From positions 4,712,001 to 4,776,000 of the forward strand of contig NZ_CP038469.1 of the NCBI RefSeq assembly GCF_004684345.1: a stretch of 64,000 nucleotides of DNA, read 5' to 3'. Both the position numbers and the translations under genes were made by a program. Below, in pieces: positions 1-8,140 of this stretch (the stretch's first letter is position 1; each line of letters starts with the position of its first letter). The stretch is from Citrobacter tructae (GTDB lineage Bacteria; Pseudomonadota; Gammaproteobacteria; Enterobacterales; Enterobacteriaceae). The notes beneath the pieces were generated by a model. It made no database searches and was not told where the DNA came from. It was given only the letters and a program-made list of their open reading frames with translations.

Positions 1-31
1 CGCGCACGGCGATGGTCAGCATCGGATGCAT
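1..31 (-). CDS. suhB: SuhB, 5' end only (inositol-1-monophosphatase / rRNA antitermination factor)
   Basis: Only the first ten codons are inside the window, running off the left edge. Read on the minus strand from position 31 they give MHPMLTIAVR, which matches the start of enterobacterial SuhB. The gene is divergent from trmJ, as in E. coli and Salmonella. SuhB hydrolyses inositol phosphates in vitro and joins the ribosomal antitermination complex in vivo. The call rests on ten residues plus the neighbour. Confidence 0.85.
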   Translation of the reverse strand, partial: MHPMLTIAVR

Positions 32-149
32 CGGTCTCTCTCACTGGATGTTAAAGAACGGGAAAACGGCGCAGAGTATAGCAGCGAGTTCGGTATATGT
101 CTTCGTTTTATGATAATATGGCCGAATAATCTTTAGCCGAAGAAATACA

Positions 150-881
150 ATGCTGCAAAATATTCGAATTGTGCTGGTGGAGACCTCTCACACCGGCAAT
201 ATGGGCTCCGTTGCCCGTGCAATGAAAACCATGGGTTTAACCAATCTGTGGCTGGTCAATCCGCTGGTAAAACCTGACTCCCAGGCTATTGCCCTGGCGG
301 CCGGTGCCAGCGATGTGATCGGCAATGCGCAAATCGTCGACACCCTCGATGAAGCGCTGGCTGGCTGTAGCCTGGTTGTTGGAACCAGTGCGCGTTCCCG
401 TACCCTGCCGTGGCCGATGCTCGATCCACGTGAATGTGGTTTGAAAAGCGTAGCCGAAGCGGCGAATACCCCGGTAGCGCTGGTCTTTGGCCGTGAGCGT
501 GTGGGATTGACCAACGATGAGCTGCAGAAATGCCATTATCACGTCGCTATTGCCGCGAACCCGGAATACAGTTCGCTGAACCTGGCGATGGCGGTACAGG
601 TCATTTCTTATGAAGTGCGCATGGCCTGGCTAGCAACGCAGGAAAGCGGTAAAACCACAGAATACGAAGAAACCGAGTATCCGCTGGTCGATGATTTAGA
701 GCGTTTTTATGGTCATCTGGAGCAAACGCTACTGTCGACGGGCTTTATCCGCGAGAACCATCCGGGACAGGTGATGAACAAATTGCGCCGTCTGTTCACG
801 CGTGCGCGTCCTGAGAGTCAGGAACTGAATATTCTGCGTGGAATGCTTGCATCTATAGAGCAGCAGAATAAAGGAAAGTAG
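150..881 (+). CDS. trmJ: tRNA (cytidine/uridine-2'-O-)-methyltransferase TrmJ
   Basis: A 243-residue SPOUT-class methyltransferase that uses S-adenosylmethionine to 2'-O-methylate nucleotide 32 of the tRNA anticodon loop. The SPOUT core lies in the first 165 residues, with the family motifs LVFGRERVGLTNDEL and NPEYSSLNLAMAVQ that form the trefoil-knot cofactor site. A C-terminal helical extension of about 80 residues follows, as in E. coli TrmJ (246 residues). It stands alone, divergent from suhB, and ends just before a REP element that separates it from the isc control region. An AT-rich stretch near 109-117 could supply the -10 box, but no good -35 is visible. Confidence 0.95.
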   Translation: MLQNIRIVLVETSHTGNMGSVARAMKTMGLTNLWLVNPLVKPDSQAIALAAGASDVIGNAQIVDTLDEALAGCSLVVGTSARSRTLPWPMLDPRECGLKSVAEAANTPVALVFGRERVGLTNDELQKCHYHVAIAANPEYSSLNLAMAVQVISYEVRMAWLATQESGKTTEYEETEYPLVDDLERFYGHLEQTLLSTGFIRENHPGQVMNKLRRLFTRARPESQELNILRGMLASIEQQNKGK

Positions 882-907
882 GCCGGATAAGCGAAGCGCC
901 GTCCGGT
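882..907. repeat. REP element (imperfect palindrome)
   Basis: Directly after the trmJ stop codon lies GCCGGATAAGCGAAGCGCC followed by GTCCGG, the typical enterobacterial repetitive extragenic palindrome. As RNA it forms a GC-rich hairpin that can protect the trmJ 3' end or reduce read-through into the isc promoter. Confidence 0.8.
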
Positions 908-932
908 GAGTGAAAACGGCACTGAAGGTTAA

Positions 933-957
933 ATACCTGACTAATTTAGTCAAGTAA
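933..957. promoter_or_regulatory. IscR type 1 binding site (upstream copy)
   Basis: The 25-bp dyad begins ATACCTGACTAATTTAGTCA and fits the type 1 consensus (ATA..TGACTxxxxxAGTCx..TAT form) bound by IscR carrying its 2Fe-2S cluster. It is immediately followed by a second copy. Confidence 0.8.
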
Positions 958-982
958 ATAGTTGACTGATTTAGTCGGGAAT
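958..982. promoter_or_regulatory. IscR type 1 binding site (downstream copy)
   Basis: The second 25-bp dyad, beginning ATAGTTGACTGATTTAGTC, directly abuts the first with no gap. In E. coli tandem sites here let holo-IscR repress its own operon when clusters are plentiful. The arrangement is seen directly; repression is known for the E. coli locus. Exact -35 and -10 boxes for iscR were not assigned. Confidence 0.85.
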
Positions 983-1064
983 GTCAGACTTGCCCCTGCT
1001 ATGCAATACCCCCATTTTACAATAAAAAACCCCGGGCAGGGGCGAGTTTGAGGCTAAGTAAGAC

Positions 1065-1556
1065 ATGAGACTGACATCAAAAGGGCGTTATGCCGTGACC
1101 GCAATGTTGGACGTTGCGCTCAACTCCGAAACGGGCCCGGTACCGTTGGCTGATATTTCTGAACGTCAGGGAATTTCCCTTTCGTACTTGGAGCAGCTGT
1201 TTTCCCGTTTACGTAAAAACGGTCTGGTTTCCAGCGTACGTGGACCAGGCGGCGGGTATCTGCTGGGTAAAGATGCAGGCAGCATCGCAGTAGGTGAAGT
1301 AATTAGCGCTGTTGACGAGTCCGTAGATGCGACGCGTTGCCAGGGCAAAGGCGGCTGTCAGGGCGGCGATAAATGCCTGACCCACGCGCTGTGGCGCGAT
1401 CTGAGCGACCGTCTGACCGGTTTCCTCAACAATATTACGTTAGGCGAACTGGTGAATAATCAGGAAGTCCTGGATGTGTCTGGTCGCCAGCACACTCATG
1501 ACGCTCCACGCAGTACCCGCACGCAAGACGCGATCGACGTAAAACTGCGTGCCTAA
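1065..1556 (+). CDS. iscR: Iron-sulfur cluster-sensing transcription factor IscR
   Basis: A 163-residue Rrf2-family winged-helix regulator and first gene of the isc operon. The DNA-binding domain covers roughly residues 1-80; the 2Fe-2S ligands Cys92, Cys98, Cys104 and His107 are all present (CQGKGGCQGGDKCLTH). With cluster it represses this operon through the tandem type 1 sites just upstream; without cluster it is known to activate suf at type 2 sites. The start at 1065 has a plausible ribosome site (TAAGTAAGA) and matches the family N-terminus MRLTSKGRYAV. Confidence 0.98.
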   Translation: MRLTSKGRYAVTAMLDVALNSETGPVPLADISERQGISLSYLEQLFSRLRKNGLVSSVRGPGGGYLLGKDAGSIAVGEVISAVDESVDATRCQGKGGCQGGDKCLTHALWRDLSDRLTGFLNNITLGELVNNQEVLDVSGRQHTHDAPRSTRTQDAIDVKLRA

Positions 1557-1723
1557 TAAAAATTACGCAATATCCTTCTTTTTGCATCAAGGCAGGCAGA
1601 AGGATGAAGCGTAAAAGTATTTCAGAATCAGGCCGGGGTGTTGGACACTCCGTTAACTCGGTCGTACATCCAGCCGGTTGCCTGGTTCCTTGCATTGAAG
1701 CGATGTACGGAGTTTATAGAGCA

Positions 1724-2938
1724 ATGAAATTACCGATCTATCTCGACTACTCCGCAACCACGCCGGTGGACCCGCGTGTTGCCGAGAAAATGATGCAGTG
1801 TCTGACCCTGGACGGAAACTTTGGTAACCCAGCGTCCCGTTCACACCGTTTTGGCTGGCATGCTGAAGAGGCGGTAGATATCGCCCGTAATCAGATTGCC
1901 GATCTGGTGGGTGCCGATCCGCGTGAAATCGTCTTTACTTCCGGTGCGACCGAATCCGACAACCTGGCGATTAAAGGTGCGGCCAACTTTTATCAGAAAA
2001 AAGGCAAGCACATCATCACCAGCAAAACGGAGCACAAAGCTGTGCTGGACACCTGTCGTCAACTGGAGCGTGAAGGGTTTGAAGTGACCTACCTCGCCCC
2101 GCAGCGCAACGGTATTATTGACCTGAAAGAACTCGAAGCGGCGATGCGTGATGACACCATTCTCGTTTCCATTATGCACGTGAACAACGAAATCGGCGTG
2201 GTGCAGGATATCGCGGCTATCGGCGAAATGTGCCGTGCGCGTGGCATCATCTACCACGTTGATGCGACCCAGAGCGTGGGCAAACTGCCTATCGATCTGA
2301 GCCAGCTGAAAGTTGACCTGATGTCCTTCTCCGGTCACAAAATTTACGGTCCGAAAGGTATCGGCGCACTGTACGTTCGTCGTAAACCACGTATTCGCAT
2401 CGAAGCTCAGATGCACGGCGGTGGTCACGAGCGCGGTATGCGTTCCGGTACGCTGCCTGTCCACCAGATCGTTGGTATGGGTGAAGCTTACCGTATCGCG
2501 AAAGAAGAGATGGAAACCGAGATGGCGCGTCTGCGCGGTCTGCGTAACCGTCTGTGGAACGGCGTAAAAGATATGGAAGAGGTGTACCTGAACGGTGACC
2601 TCGAGCATGGCGCACCGAACATTCTCAACGTCAGCTTCAACTTTGTTGAAGGCGAATCGCTGATTATGGCGCTGAAAGATCTGGCTGTTTCTTCCGGTTC
2701 TGCCTGTACGTCTGCAAGCCTGGAACCTTCCTATGTGCTGCGTGCGCTGGGTATGACTGACGAGCTGGCACACAGCTCAATCCGTTTCTCTTTAGGTCGT
2801 TTCACAACCGAAGAAGAGATTGACTACACCATCAACCTGGTTCGTAACTCCATCGGCCGTCTGCGTGACCTTTCTCCACTGTGGGAAATGTTCAAACAGG
2901 GCGTGGACCTGAACAGCATTGAATGGTCACATCACTAA
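1724..2938 (+). CDS. iscS: Cysteine desulfurase IscS
   Basis: A 404-residue PLP-dependent class V aminotransferase that takes sulfur from cysteine and hands it as persulfide to IscU, TusA, ThiI and other acceptors. Visible landmarks are the substrate-side His104 (TSKTEHK), the PLP lysine in SFSGHKIYGPKG, and the active-site cysteine in SSGSACTSAS. The start is placed at 1724 (MKLPIYLDYSATTPVD), the family N-terminus, with GGAG 11 bases upstream; the frame stays open to 1604, but that extension is not conserved in known IscS. It lies 167 bp after iscR and 25 bp before iscU. Confidence 0.98.
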   Translation: MKLPIYLDYSATTPVDPRVAEKMMQCLTLDGNFGNPASRSHRFGWHAEEAVDIARNQIADLVGADPREIVFTSGATESDNLAIKGAANFYQKKGKHIITSKTEHKAVLDTCRQLEREGFEVTYLAPQRNGIIDLKELEAAMRDDTILVSIMHVNNEIGVVQDIAAIGEMCRARGIIYHVDATQSVGKLPIDLSQLKVDLMSFSGHKIYGPKGIGALYVRRKPRIRIEAQMHGGGHERGMRSGTLPVHQIVGMGEAYRIAKEEMETEMARLRGLRNRLWNGVKDMEEVYLNGDLEHGAPNILNVSFNFVEGESLIMALKDLAVSSGSACTSASLEPSYVLRALGMTDELAHSSIRFSLGRFTTEEEIDYTINLVRNSIGRLRDLSPLWEMFKQGVDLNSIEWSHH

Positions 2939-2963
2939 TCGGTACCGATAAGGAGAATTCAGC

Positions 2964-3350
2964 ATGGCTTACAGCGAAAAAGTAATCGATCATTACGAGA
3001 ATCCACGTAACGTGGGCTCTTTTGACAACAGCGACGAGAACGTGGGCAGCGGCATGGTGGGTGCACCGGCTTGTGGCGACGTGATGAAGTTGCAGATCAA
3101 AGTCAACAATGAAGGTATCATTGAAGACGCGCGTTTCAAGACTTACGGCTGCGGTTCCGCCATTGCCTCCAGCTCTCTGGTTACCGAATGGGTGAAAGGG
3201 AAATCTCTGGACGAAGCACAGGCGATTAAAAACACCGATATCGCAGACGAGCTTGAACTGCCACCAGTGAAAATTCACTGTTCTATTCTGGCTGAAGACG
3301 CGATTAAAGCCGCGATTGCGGATTACAAAAGCAAACGTGAAGCAAAATAA
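2964..3350 (+). CDS. iscU: Iron-sulfur cluster scaffold IscU
   Basis: A 128-residue scaffold on which 2Fe-2S clusters are built from IscS-derived sulfur. The three cluster cysteines Cys37, Cys63 and Cys106 are present. The LPPVK motif just before Cys106 is the docking site for the HscA chaperone, encoded downstream in the same operon. A strong ribosome site (AAGGAG) sits nine bases before the ATG. Length equals the E. coli protein. Confidence 0.98.
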   Translation: MAYSEKVIDHYENPRNVGSFDNSDENVGSGMVGAPACGDVMKLQIKVNNEGIIEDARFKTYGCGSAIASSSLVTEWVKGKSLDEAQAIKNTDIADELELPPVKIHCSILAEDAIKAAIADYKSKREAK

Positions 3351-3370
3351 TTAAGAGTTGAGGTTTTATT

Positions 3371-3694
3371 ATGTCGATTACCTTAAGCGACAGTGCAGCA
3401 GCGCGAGTAAATACCTTCCTGGCAAACCGTGGTAAAGGGTTTGGCCTGCGTCTGGGCGTGAGAACCTCCGGCTGCTCAGGTATGGCCTATGTACTGGAAT
3501 TTGTTGACGAGCCGGCGGCTGAAGATACCGTGTTTGAAGACAAAGGCGTAAAAGTCGTGATCGACGGTAAAAGCCTGCAATTCCTCGACGGTACGCAGTT
3601 AGACTTCGTCAAAGAAGGTCTGAACGAAGGGTTTAAGTTCACCAACCCTAACGTGAAAGATGAGTGTGGGTGCGGCGAAAGCTTCCACGTATAA
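3371..3694 (+). CDS. iscA: A-type iron-sulfur carrier IscA
   Basis: A 107-residue A-type carrier that accepts iron or clusters and passes 4Fe-4S units to apo-proteins. The three conserved cysteines are Cys35 (TSGCSG) and Cys99/Cys101 in the C-terminal ECGCGESF tail. It follows iscU after 20 bp with its own ribosome site (TTGAGG). A hairpin with a T run lies 14 bp after its stop codon and may split the operon transcript. Confidence 0.97.
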   Translation: MSITLSDSAAARVNTFLANRGKGFGLRLGVRTSGCSGMAYVLEFVDEPAAEDTVFEDKGVKVVIDGKSLQFLDGTQLDFVKEGLNEGFKFTNPNVKDECGCGESFHV

Positions 3695-3707
3695 CGCGCT
3701 TACCGAT

Positions 3708-3744
3708 AACCCCACCGTGGTCACCTGCGCGTGGGGTTTGTTTT
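3708..3744 (+). terminator. Intra-operon hairpin between iscA and hscB
   Basis: AACCCCAC (3708-3715) pairs perfectly with GTGGGGTT (3731-3738) and is followed by TGTTTT. This looks like a weak intrinsic terminator or RNA-stability element. It could lower the supply of HscB/HscA/Fdx relative to IscSUA. Confidence 0.6.
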
Positions 3745-3802
3745 ACCTGACTCTCTGGTTTTGCCACATCGAACAACAGAGAATCGATGCCCTGAGAATG
3801 TT

Positions 3803-4318
3803 ATGGACTACTTCACCCTCTTTGGCTTACCGGCCCGTTATCAGCTCGATACTCAGGCGCTGAGCCTCCGTTTTCAGGATCTACAACGTCAGTATCATCC
3901 TGATAAATTTGCCAGCGGCTCTCAGGCGGAACAACTTGCTGCCGTTTCGCAATCCGCCACGATCAATCAGGCCTGGCAAACGCTGCGTCATCCCTTGATG
4001 CGCGCCGAATACTTACTGTCTTTACACGGCTTTGATATCCGAAGCGAGCAGCACACGGTGCGCGATACTGCGTTCCTGATGGAGCAGCTGGAACTTCGCG
4101 AAGAGCTGGACGAGATTGAACAGGCTAAAGACAGTCAACGTCTGGATGCGTTTATGCAGCGAGTCAGCGAGATGTATAACGTTCGTCATCAACTGATGGT
4201 TGAACAGCTGGACAGCGAGACGTGGGACGCGGCGGCAGATACCGTGCGTAAGCTGCGTTTTCTCGATAAACTACGAAGCAGTGCAGAACAACTCGAAGAA
4301 AAACTGCTCGATTTTTAA
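3803..4318 (+). CDS. hscB: J-type co-chaperone HscB
   Basis: A 171-residue J protein that delivers IscU to HscA and stimulates its ATPase. The N-terminal J domain has the diagnostic HPD loop (QYHPDKFAS) near residue 32; the C-terminal three-helix part (about 90-171) binds IscU. The start at 3803 (MDYFTLFGLP) is the family start; the frame is open further upstream into the hairpin region, but those residues are not conserved in the family. hscA follows after 15 bp. Confidence 0.97.
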   Translation: MDYFTLFGLPARYQLDTQALSLRFQDLQRQYHPDKFASGSQAEQLAAVSQSATINQAWQTLRHPLMRAEYLLSLHGFDIRSEQHTVRDTAFLMEQLELREELDEIEQAKDSQRLDAFMQRVSEMYNVRHQLMVEQLDSETWDAAADTVRKLRFLDKLRSSAEQLEEKLLDF

Positions 4319-4333
4319 TTTCCGGAAGCGAAA

Positions 4334-6184
4334 ATGGCCTTATTACAAATTAGTGAGCCTGGTCTGAGCGCCGCGCCGCACCAGCGTCGTCTGGCGGTCG
4401 GTATCGATTTAGGCACCACCAACTCCCTGGTTGCGACCGTACGCAGCGGCCAGGCCGAAACGCTGGCTGACCACGAAGGTCGTCACCTGTTGCCGTCAGT
4501 GGTTCACTATCAGCAGCAGGGCTACTCTGTCGGTTACGATGCCCGCGCCAATGCCGCGTTGGACACAGCTAACACTGTCAGTTCGGTAAAACGCATGATG
4601 GGCCGCTCTCTGGCGGATATCCAGGCGCGTTACCCACATCTGCCGTATACGTTCCAGGCAAGCGAAAACGGCCTGCCGATGATCGAAACCGCTGCCGGTT
4701 TGCTTAATCCGGTGCGCGTATCCGCTGACATTCTGAAAGCGCTGGCCGCGCGGGCAACCGAATCGCTGTCCGGCGAGCTGGACGGCGTGGTGATTACCGT
4801 TCCGGCCTATTTTGACGACGCACAGCGTCAGGGTACTAAAGACGCCGCGCGTCTGGCGGGTCTGCACGTACTGCGTCTGCTGAACGAACCGACCGCTGCC
4901 GCAATTGCCTATGGCCTGGATTCCGGTCAGGAAGGCGTGATCGCAGTCTATGACCTTGGCGGCGGCACGTTTGATATTTCTATTCTGCGCTTAAGTCGTG
5001 GTGTGTTTGAAGTGCTGGCGACGGGCGGGGATTCCGCGCTCGGCGGTGATGATTTCGACCATCTGCTGGCCGATTATATTCGCGAGCAGGCAGGCGTTGC
5101 CGATCGTAGCGATAACCGCGTACAGCGCGAGCTGCTGGATGCCGCGATTGCCGCCAAAATTGCGCTGAGCGACGCCGAGTCCGTCACGGTTAACGTGGCG
5201 GGATGGCAGGGTGAAATCTCCCGTGAAACGTTTAATGAACTGATCTCTGCACTGGTTAAGCGTACGCTACTGGCCTGTCGTCGCGCGTTGAAAGATGCGG
5301 GCGTAGAGCCGCAGGATGTGCTGGAAGTGGTGATGGTCGGTGGTTCAACGCGCGTGCCGCTGGTGCGTGAACGCGTCGGTGAATTTTTTGGTCGCACGCC
5401 GCTGACCTCCATCGATCCGGATAAAGTGGTCGCCATTGGTGCGGCAATTCAAGCGGATATTCTGGTCGGCAATAAACCGGACAGCGAAATGCTGCTGCTG
5501 GACGTAATCCCACTGTCCCTGGGACTGGAAACCATGGGTGGTCTGGTGGAAAAAGTGATCCCGCGTAATACCACTATTCCAGTGGCGCGTGCGCAGGATT
5601 TCACCACCTTTAAAGACGGTCAAACCGCGATGTCCATCCACGTGATGCAGGGCGAGCGTGAGCTGGTGCAGGACTGCCGTTCACTGGCGCGTTTTGCGCT
5701 GCGTGGTATTCCGGCGCTGCCAGCAGGCGGCGCACATATCCGCGTCACCTTCCAGGTCGATGCGGACGGACTGCTAAGCGTGACCGCCATGGAGAAATCC
5801 ACCGGCGTGGAATCCTCAATTCAGGTTAAGCCGTCCTACGGTCTGACCGACAGTGAAATCGCCTCCATGATTCAGGATTCGATGAGTTTTGCCGAGCAGG
5901 ATGTCAAAGCCCGTATGTTGGCAGAACAGAAAGTCGAAGCGGCACGTGTACTGGAAAGCTTATCCGGTGCGCTCGCTGCTGATGCCGCGCTGTTAAGCGC
6001 CGCAGAACGTCAAGCCATCGACGACGCCGCCGCGCATTTGAGCGAGGTCGCGCAGGACGACGATGTTGACGCTATCGAACAAGCCATTAAAAACGTAGAC
6101 AAACAAACCCAGGAATTCGCCGCTCGCCGCATGGACAAATCCGTCCGTAGCGCGCTGAAAGGCCATTCCGTGGACGAGGTTTAA
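4334..6184 (+). CDS. hscA: Hsp70-class chaperone HscA
   Basis: A 616-residue specialised DnaK-like ATPase that binds the LPPVK loop of IscU and drives cluster release to acceptors. The nucleotide-binding domain covers roughly 20-390, with the actin-like signatures GIDLGTTNSLVATV, DLGGGTFDISIL and VVMVGGSTRVPLV. The beta-sandwich substrate domain and helical lid follow. Its length equals E. coli HscA. It ends one base before the fdx ATG, indicating tight translational coupling. Confidence 0.98.
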   Translation: MALLQISEPGLSAAPHQRRLAVGIDLGTTNSLVATVRSGQAETLADHEGRHLLPSVVHYQQQGYSVGYDARANAALDTANTVSSVKRMMGRSLADIQARYPHLPYTFQASENGLPMIETAAGLLNPVRVSADILKALAARATESLSGELDGVVITVPAYFDDAQRQGTKDAARLAGLHVLRLLNEPTAAAIAYGLDSGQEGVIAVYDLGGGTFDISILRLSRGVFEVLATGGDSALGGDDFDHLLADYIREQAGVADRSDNRVQRELLDAAIAAKIALSDAESVTVNVAGWQGEISRETFNELISALVKRTLLACRRALKDAGVEPQDVLEVVMVGGSTRVPLVRERVGEFFGRTPLTSIDPDKVVAIGAAIQADILVGNKPDSEMLLLDVIPLSLGLETMGGLVEKVIPRNTTIPVARAQDFTTFKDGQTAMSIHVMQGERELVQDCRSLARFALRGIPALPAGGAHIRVTFQVDADGLLSVTAMEKSTGVESSIQVKPSYGLTDSEIASMIQDSMSFAEQDVKARMLAEQKVEAARVLESLSGALAADAALLSAAERQAIDDAAAHLSEVAQDDDVDAIEQAIKNVDKQTQEFAARRMDKSVRSALKGHSVDEV

Positions 6185-6185
6185 T

Positions 6186-6521
6186 ATGCCAAAGATTGTT
6201 ATTTTGCCTCATCAGGATCTCTGTCCCGATGGCGCAGTTCTGGAAGCTGAGACCGGTGAAACCATTCTCGACGTTGCCCTGCGTAACGGTATCGAGATTG
6301 AACACGCCTGTGAAAAATCCTGTGCCTGCACTACCTGTCACTGCATCGTGCGTGAAGGTTTCGACTCCCTGCCGGAAAGCACGGAAGAAGAAGACGACAT
6401 GCTGGATAAAGCCTGGGGACTGGAGCCGGAGAGCCGTTTAAGCTGTCAGGCGCGCGTCACCGAGGACGATTTAGTGGTCGAAATCCCACGTTACACAATC
6501 AATCATGCGCGTGAGCATTAA
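6186..6521 (+). CDS. fdx: Isc-type 2Fe-2S ferredoxin
   Basis: A 111-residue adrenodoxin-type ferredoxin that donates electrons during cluster assembly. The four cluster ligands are Cys42, Cys48, Cys51 (in HACEKSCACTTCHC) and a fourth cysteine in RLSCQAR near residue 87. Its ATG lies one base after the hscA stop. Confidence 0.98.
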   Translation: MPKIVILPHQDLCPDGAVLEAETGETILDVALRNGIEIEHACEKSCACTTCHCIVREGFDSLPESTEEEDDMLDKAWGLEPESRLSCQARVTEDDLVVEIPRYTINHAREH

Positions 6522-6532
6522 CAGGGGGTAGT

Positions 6533-6733
6533 ATGGGACTGAAGTGGACCGATAGCCGCGAAATCGGCGAGGCGCTGTACGACGCGTTCCCCGATCTCGA
6601 TCCCAAGACCGTTCGTTTCACCGATCTCCATCAGTGGATCTGCGATCTTGAGGAATTTGATGACGACCCTGGCGCATCCAATGAAAAAATTCTGGAGGCG
6701 ATTCTGCTAGTCTGGTTAGATGAAGCAGAGTAA
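6533..6733 (+). CDS. iscX: Isc operon acidic protein IscX
   Basis: A 66-residue acidic protein that binds IscS and iron and modulates the speed of cluster assembly. The winged-helix-like fold family is recognised from MGLKWTDSREIGEALYDAFP and the acidic C-terminal end (LVWLDEAE). It is the last Isc-specific gene, 11 bp after fdx, and is followed by a hairpin before pepB. Confidence 0.97.
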   Translation: MGLKWTDSREIGEALYDAFPDLDPKTVRFTDLHQWICDLEEFDDDPGASNEKILEAILLVWLDEAE

Positions 6734-6740
6734 GTCACAT

Positions 6741-6768
6741 AACGGGCTGCCATAGGGCGGCCCGTTTG
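6741..6768 (+). terminator. Hairpin between iscX and pepB
   Basis: AACGGGC (6741-6747) pairs with GCCCGTT near 6760-6766, with partial pairing inside. The T run after it is short, so this may be an attenuator that lets part of the isc transcript reach pepB. Confidence 0.45.
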
Positions 6769-6786
6769 CTAATAAGGATAAATAAA

Positions 6787-8070
6787 ATGACAGAAGCCAT
6801 GAAAATTACGCTTTCCACGCAGCCTGCTGACGCGCGTTGGGGTGAAAAAGCGACCTACAGCATCAATAGCGACGGTATTACCCTGCACCTTGATGGAAAA
6901 GATGACCTGGGCCTTATCCAGCGCGCCGCACGTAAAATAGACGGCCTGGGTATTAAGCATGTCCAACTGGATGGTGAAGGCTGGGATACCGAACGTAGCT
7001 GGGCGTTCTGGCAGGGCTACAAAGGACCAAAAGGCACCCGTAAAGTTGAGTGGGCCGCTCTGGACGAGGCGCAGCGCAAAGAGCTTGATAGTCGTCTGAA
7101 GATTATTGACTGGGTGCGCGACACCATTAATGCCCCGGCAGAAGAGTTGGGCCCGGAACAGTTAGCGCAGCGCGCGGTTGATCTGCTGTGCAGTGTGGCG
7201 TGCGATAACGTCTCTTACCGCATTACCAAAGGTGAAGATCTGCGCGAGCAGAATTACATGGGCCTGCACACGGTAGGCCGTGGATCTGAACGTCCGCCGG
7301 TGTTGCTGGCGCTGGACTTCAACCCGACAGGTGATAAAGAAGCGCCGGTTTACGCCTGCCTGGTTGGCAAAGGGATCACCTTTGATTCCGGCGGTTACAG
7401 CATCAAGCAAAGTGCGTTTATGGACTCGATGAAGTCAGATATGGGCGGTGCGGCAACGGTAACCGGCGCACTGGCGTTTGCCATAACTCGCGGTCTGAAC
7501 AAGCGCGTGAAGCTGTACCTGTGCTGTGCAGATAACCTGATCAGCGGCAATGCCTTCAAACTCGGCGATATTATTCGCTATCGCAACGGCAAAAATGTTG
7601 AAGTGATGAATACCGATGCCGAAGGACGCCTGGTGCTGGCCGATGGTCTGATCGACGCCAGCGCGCAGAAACCGGAACTAATCATTGATGCCGCCACGCT
7701 GACCGGTGCGGCGAAAACGGCGCTGGGTAATGATTATCACGCGTTGTTTAGCTTTGATGACCAGCTGGCTGCACGCCTGATGGCAAGCGCGGCGCAAGAA
7801 AACGAACCGTTCTGGCGTCTGCCGCTGGCGGAGTTCCACCGTAGCCAGCTGCCGTCTAACTTTGCCGAGCTGAATAACACCGGCAGCGCGGCCTACCCGG
7901 CGGGCGCAAGCACCGCTGCGGGCTTCCTGTCTCATTTCGTGGAAAACTATCAGCAAGGCTGGCTGCATATCGACTGCTCTGCAACCTATCGCAAAGCGCC
8001 CGTTGAGCAGTGGTCCGCGGGTGCGACCGGTCTGGGTGTGCGCACGATTGCCAACCTGCTGACCGCGTAA
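6787..8070 (+). CDS. pepB: Peptidase B (M17 leucyl-aminopeptidase family)
   Basis: A 427-residue cytoplasmic metalloaminopeptidase of the M17 family, active on peptides with acidic N-termini in E. coli. The C-terminal catalytic domain carries the two-metal and catalytic motifs VGKGITFDSGGYSIK, MKSDMGGAA and NTDAEGRLVLAD. The start at 6787 matches the family N-terminus MTEAMKITLSTQPADA and is preceded by AATAAGGATAAATAAA. In related genomes it is the last gene co-transcribed with isc. Confidence 0.97.
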   Translation: MTEAMKITLSTQPADARWGEKATYSINSDGITLHLDGKDDLGLIQRAARKIDGLGIKHVQLDGEGWDTERSWAFWQGYKGPKGTRKVEWAALDEAQRKELDSRLKIIDWVRDTINAPAEELGPEQLAQRAVDLLCSVACDNVSYRITKGEDLREQNYMGLHTVGRGSERPPVLLALDFNPTGDKEAPVYACLVGKGITFDSGGYSIKQSAFMDSMKSDMGGAATVTGALAFAITRGLNKRVKLYLCCADNLISGNAFKLGDIIRYRNGKNVEVMNTDAEGRLVLADGLIDASAQKPELIIDAATLTGAAKTALGNDYHALFSFDDQLAARLMASAAQENEPFWRLPLAEFHRSQLPSNFAELNNTGSAAYPAGASTAAGFLSHFVENYQQGWLHIDCSATYRKAPVEQWSAGATGLGVRTIANLLTA

Positions 8071-8082
8071 ATTATGACTGTA

Positions 8083-8112
8083 TGGCCGGATGGCGTTTTG
8101 CGCATTCGGCCT
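8083..8112. repeat. REP element between pepB and sseB
   Basis: GGCCGGATGGCGTTTTGCG followed by CATTCGGCC forms the standard Y-type REP stem. It lies 12 bp after the pepB stop and would stabilise that 3' end. Confidence 0.7.
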
Positions 8113-8140
8113 ACACGTACTCATCCAATTTGTGGTTCTT

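Noticed and set aside
1841..2773. 310-codon open frame antisense to iscS
   Set aside because: Opposite to a fully conserved gene; long antisense frames are common in GC-rich codon-biased genes, and the sequence resembles no known protein.
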